Below, in pieces: positions 61,601-64,000 of a stretch of DNA of 64,000 bases. The translations under genes were made by a program, and so were the position numbers. The notes below the pieces were generated by a model. It ran no database searches. It was not told the origin of the DNA and saw only the letters and a list, made by a program, of their open reading frames with translations. How positions within the stretch are numbered: position 1 is the stretch's first letter; the number at the start of each line of letters is the position of its first letter. Source of the stretch: Magicicada septendecula (Eukaryota > Arthropoda > Insecta > Hemiptera > Cicadidae). The stretch is from the NCBI GenBank assembly GCA_034769895.1, contig CM068372.1:237856343-237920342 (forward strand), in the 5' to 3' direction.

Positions 61601-64000
61601 TGATTATATTTGATTGAACAACACGTGACTTGGTACTAAATATTTGGAATTATTCCTTTTAAACATATAATAAAATCGCTGCTAATATAACAACTTGTAA
61701 CACTAGGTATTACTTAAAAGCGATATGTAATTTCGATAAACGTTTTGCTTTAGTGAGAAAAACAGCATGAAATAAGGATCCATTTAAAAATGAACATTAG
61801 AGAAAGATGTTAACAAATCACGAACTATATATCATTTCACGACCACGTAAACACACAAACAAATATGCGCCCCCTCACACACATTTGTATAAAATGTAAA
61901 GTTTAGATTGTCATCTACTTCATATCCAATTTCTTGATCCCATCATAAAAAAAAGTAAAGAAACATCTTACTTTCTCGATCTGCAGGAACTCCCCTACAG
62001 GAAGCGTTCTCATAACGTTACCAATACTACTACCGTAAATTGTAACAGGTTATTCTTACATACTATATGTACCTGCCAAAAAAGAATTGAAACTTCAAAA
62101 TTATTTAAATGTACCGAAACTGAAATGTTATAATTTTACAAATAGCTGAGCTCTTTTCTCACCTTCAGAAGAGAAATCAATTTATGTCACTAAAAAAGAG
62201 TAACCTCATTCATGTGAAATGGTGTAACCAAATCTATCAGACAAGCAAAGGAAGAAGACATCTAACGTCACAGCATTACTCTGCAAAAGAAAAGGACGAA
62301 GGTCGCATCAGAATATGATGTGTCCATGAAGGTGGAAGAAAATAGAAAATATTATAAAGCAAATAAAAGTTGAATTTTAACTTCGTTAAATTTTTTTTAA
62401 CTTTTGTCGAACTACGTATAGGCTACTTATAAAATACAACGTTGAGTGTGTTAAATTAGCCCTAAGTCCTAATGAAGGTTAGGTTAAGCGACGATACTCC
62501 TTCGACCTTTGCGAGATTTGCGGAGGTGTGGAAGAAACATTTTTTGTAGCATTTATTCTTGATCCTGTCTTCTAGAGATGTTTCTTGAATCATCAGTCCC
62601 AGCAAAGAAAGTACTGAAATGTTGCAGACTTAGGTGCTCGGAACAGACCGCAGAGCTGGCGATTTTTGGCTTATTTTTCTACCTGTAATTTACCTTTACG
62701 ATCACACAATAATTACCATGCAATGTCTCGTTCCATGTAAAGACAGTATTTAATCTGTCTAATGAATTCTCCAACAGTAAATTCTGAATTTTTAGGAATA
62801 TTTAAATTGCTGCAGAATGAAATTTTGAATGCATTTTTCAGGTATCACGTTGAGAATCTGTTACAAAATATAATCATGTTAAAACACAGCACCAACAAAA
62901 CGAGACCTCCAGTCTTCAAGTACAAACGAAGCATTCAAATTGCTAAAAATTAATATTTAAGATTTGCACCTTTTTCTGGAATCCAGTAAATAAACGTTAT
63001 GTTGCTGTTTTTTTGAGTTCAAACTCAAAAACTCAAAGATAAAGAAACGTTTCAAACACTGATAACATTTTGGAGGACTCGATTTGAGAAAAAAAATTTG
63101 TTTGGACCTTTTTACCTTTGTGTATCTTATATAAAATTGTAGAGAGTACAAATGTGCAATATGAGATTTATCTTTAAATAATAATTGAAGTGGACAATCG
63201 ACTGCTGATAAATTGGCAAATGTTCATGTCTCGAGATTACAGAGATTATACTTACAGACAGTTAAAATTTTTTTAAAAAATAAATGTATGTATTTGATGG
63301 AACAATTTTTGTGTTGTTCGCTCCGTCTGGCGGCGATGCGAAGCCATGTTGCCCCCAGCACTTGTGCTCATAATTCAAAAGTGACTTTTCAATCAGTATC
63401 CATTATCCAGTATCCCTACAGAGAAAAAGCCCCTAGAATACCATTTATGTTTAATTTTTGGAAATGGTTGGTATGTGTTATTTACAAAACAAAATTTTTA
63501 CAACTTCTTGTGATATTTATTATTTAAAATATAAATGTAACGTTGAAGTGATAGACTTTTGCTAGTAATTATTTACATATTTACAAAATTTTCCTAAATA
63601 TTTAGCTTTTATGGAAACTTTTATAAGTTGAAACATAATGTGACACCAGTAGTGTGAGAAATGTATTTTAAATACAACGTATTTCAGAAAATTTAAGAAA
63701 CAAATTTTGGGAAACAGAAGGACGTGCAGTTTGGCATTGTTTGAACAGACCGTAGTCTATGTCTTGAGAAGACCCCGATTAAAGAGGAAATAAGTTTATA
63801 CAAATTTGAAAAAGGAATCTTAAAAAAGCGATGTGTTATTTAACCCATCCCATAACACCTATACCCATGATGGGTGTGTTTTACCTGCCCATGACATATT
63901 AATACTGCGTATCGTTCCGTTAGTACGTATTTCTGGTGTATTTTTATTTTAAATTGTGATGATTTTTGCTCAGAGAATTTCTTGATAAGACAGAATCCCG
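61601..64000. other. AT-rich DNA with no recognised gene
   Basis: 2.4 kb to the window end. No second pseudo-LTR of the Penelope-like element, no gene family and no long repeat were found. Near 62590 a CTGATGATTC..GAAAC phrase (minus strand) is too short to form a hammerhead. Confidence 0.4.

Noticed and set aside
62575..62615. CTGATGATTCAAGAAAC (minus strand) as a hammerhead
   Set aside because: There is no room for stem II; one-off match with no supporting context.

Overview
This is a window of an AT-rich, gene-poor animal nuclear genome, almost certainly an arthropod and most likely an insect. The evidence is the set of transposable-element families (Penelope-like element, mariner and Tc1/IS630 transposases, several LINE families, a Ty3/Gypsy element, hAT-type MITEs and an arthropod multi-copy protein family), the many long dinucleotide and trinucleotide microsatellites, and one exon with an insect-like start context and signal peptide. 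I cannot name the species; a cockroach or termite, or another large-genome insect, would fit, but that is inference. No bacterial genes, operons, rRNA genes or convincing tRNA genes are seen. Most open frames longer than 60 codons are chance or microsatellite frames and are left out.

Layout. 1-1.3 kb: LTR-like sequence with two primer-binding-like motifs. 1.6-2.3 kb: a near-perfect palindrome with an outward-facing hammerhead ribozyme in each arm. 2.3-4.7 kb: a broken minus-strand Ty3/Gypsy element (LTR, primer-binding site, gag with coiled coil, CCHC knuckle, protease). 7.6-10.5 kb: an interspersed repeat interrupted by a 1.8-kb solo-LTR-like insertion with a TTAC duplication. 11.2 kb: LINE tail. 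15.95-19.11 kb: a complete 3.16-kb element with 64-bp terminal inverted repeats and TA at both ends; it holds an IS630/Tc1-type transposase C-terminus and, on the opposite strand, a decayed copy of an uncharacterised arthropod multi-copy gene. 20-24 kb: DDE transposase and two LINE remnants. 24-32 kb: mostly unrecognised AT-rich DNA with a Tc1 helix-turn-helix fragment. 32.6-38.7 kb: two hAT-like MITEs, a hammerhead-bearing inverted repeat, LINE remnants and a mariner pseudogene. 39-44.2 kb: a compound triplet satellite and three LINE remnants, one with an RNase H domain. 45.4-50 kb: a 2.9-kb element with hammerhead-bearing inverted ends, plus further hammerheads. 51.45 kb: a probable host signal-peptide exon. 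52.5-59.1 kb: mariner and LINE remnants. 59.3-61.6 kb: a Penelope-like element (reverse transcriptase plus GIY-YIG) followed by its own hammerhead ribozyme.

The outstanding theme is self-cleaving RNA. Six hammerhead ribozymes with intact CUGANGA and GAAA cores, and about four decayed ones, lie within 64 kb. One sits just downstream of a recognisable Penelope-like element, and three loci carry them pointing outward from the arms of inverted repeats. The second theme is the 3.16-kb TIR element, which suggests that a widespread uncharacterised arthropod gene family is carried by a TA-targeting DNA transposon. All protein assignments come from reading translated motifs by eye; no database search was run.
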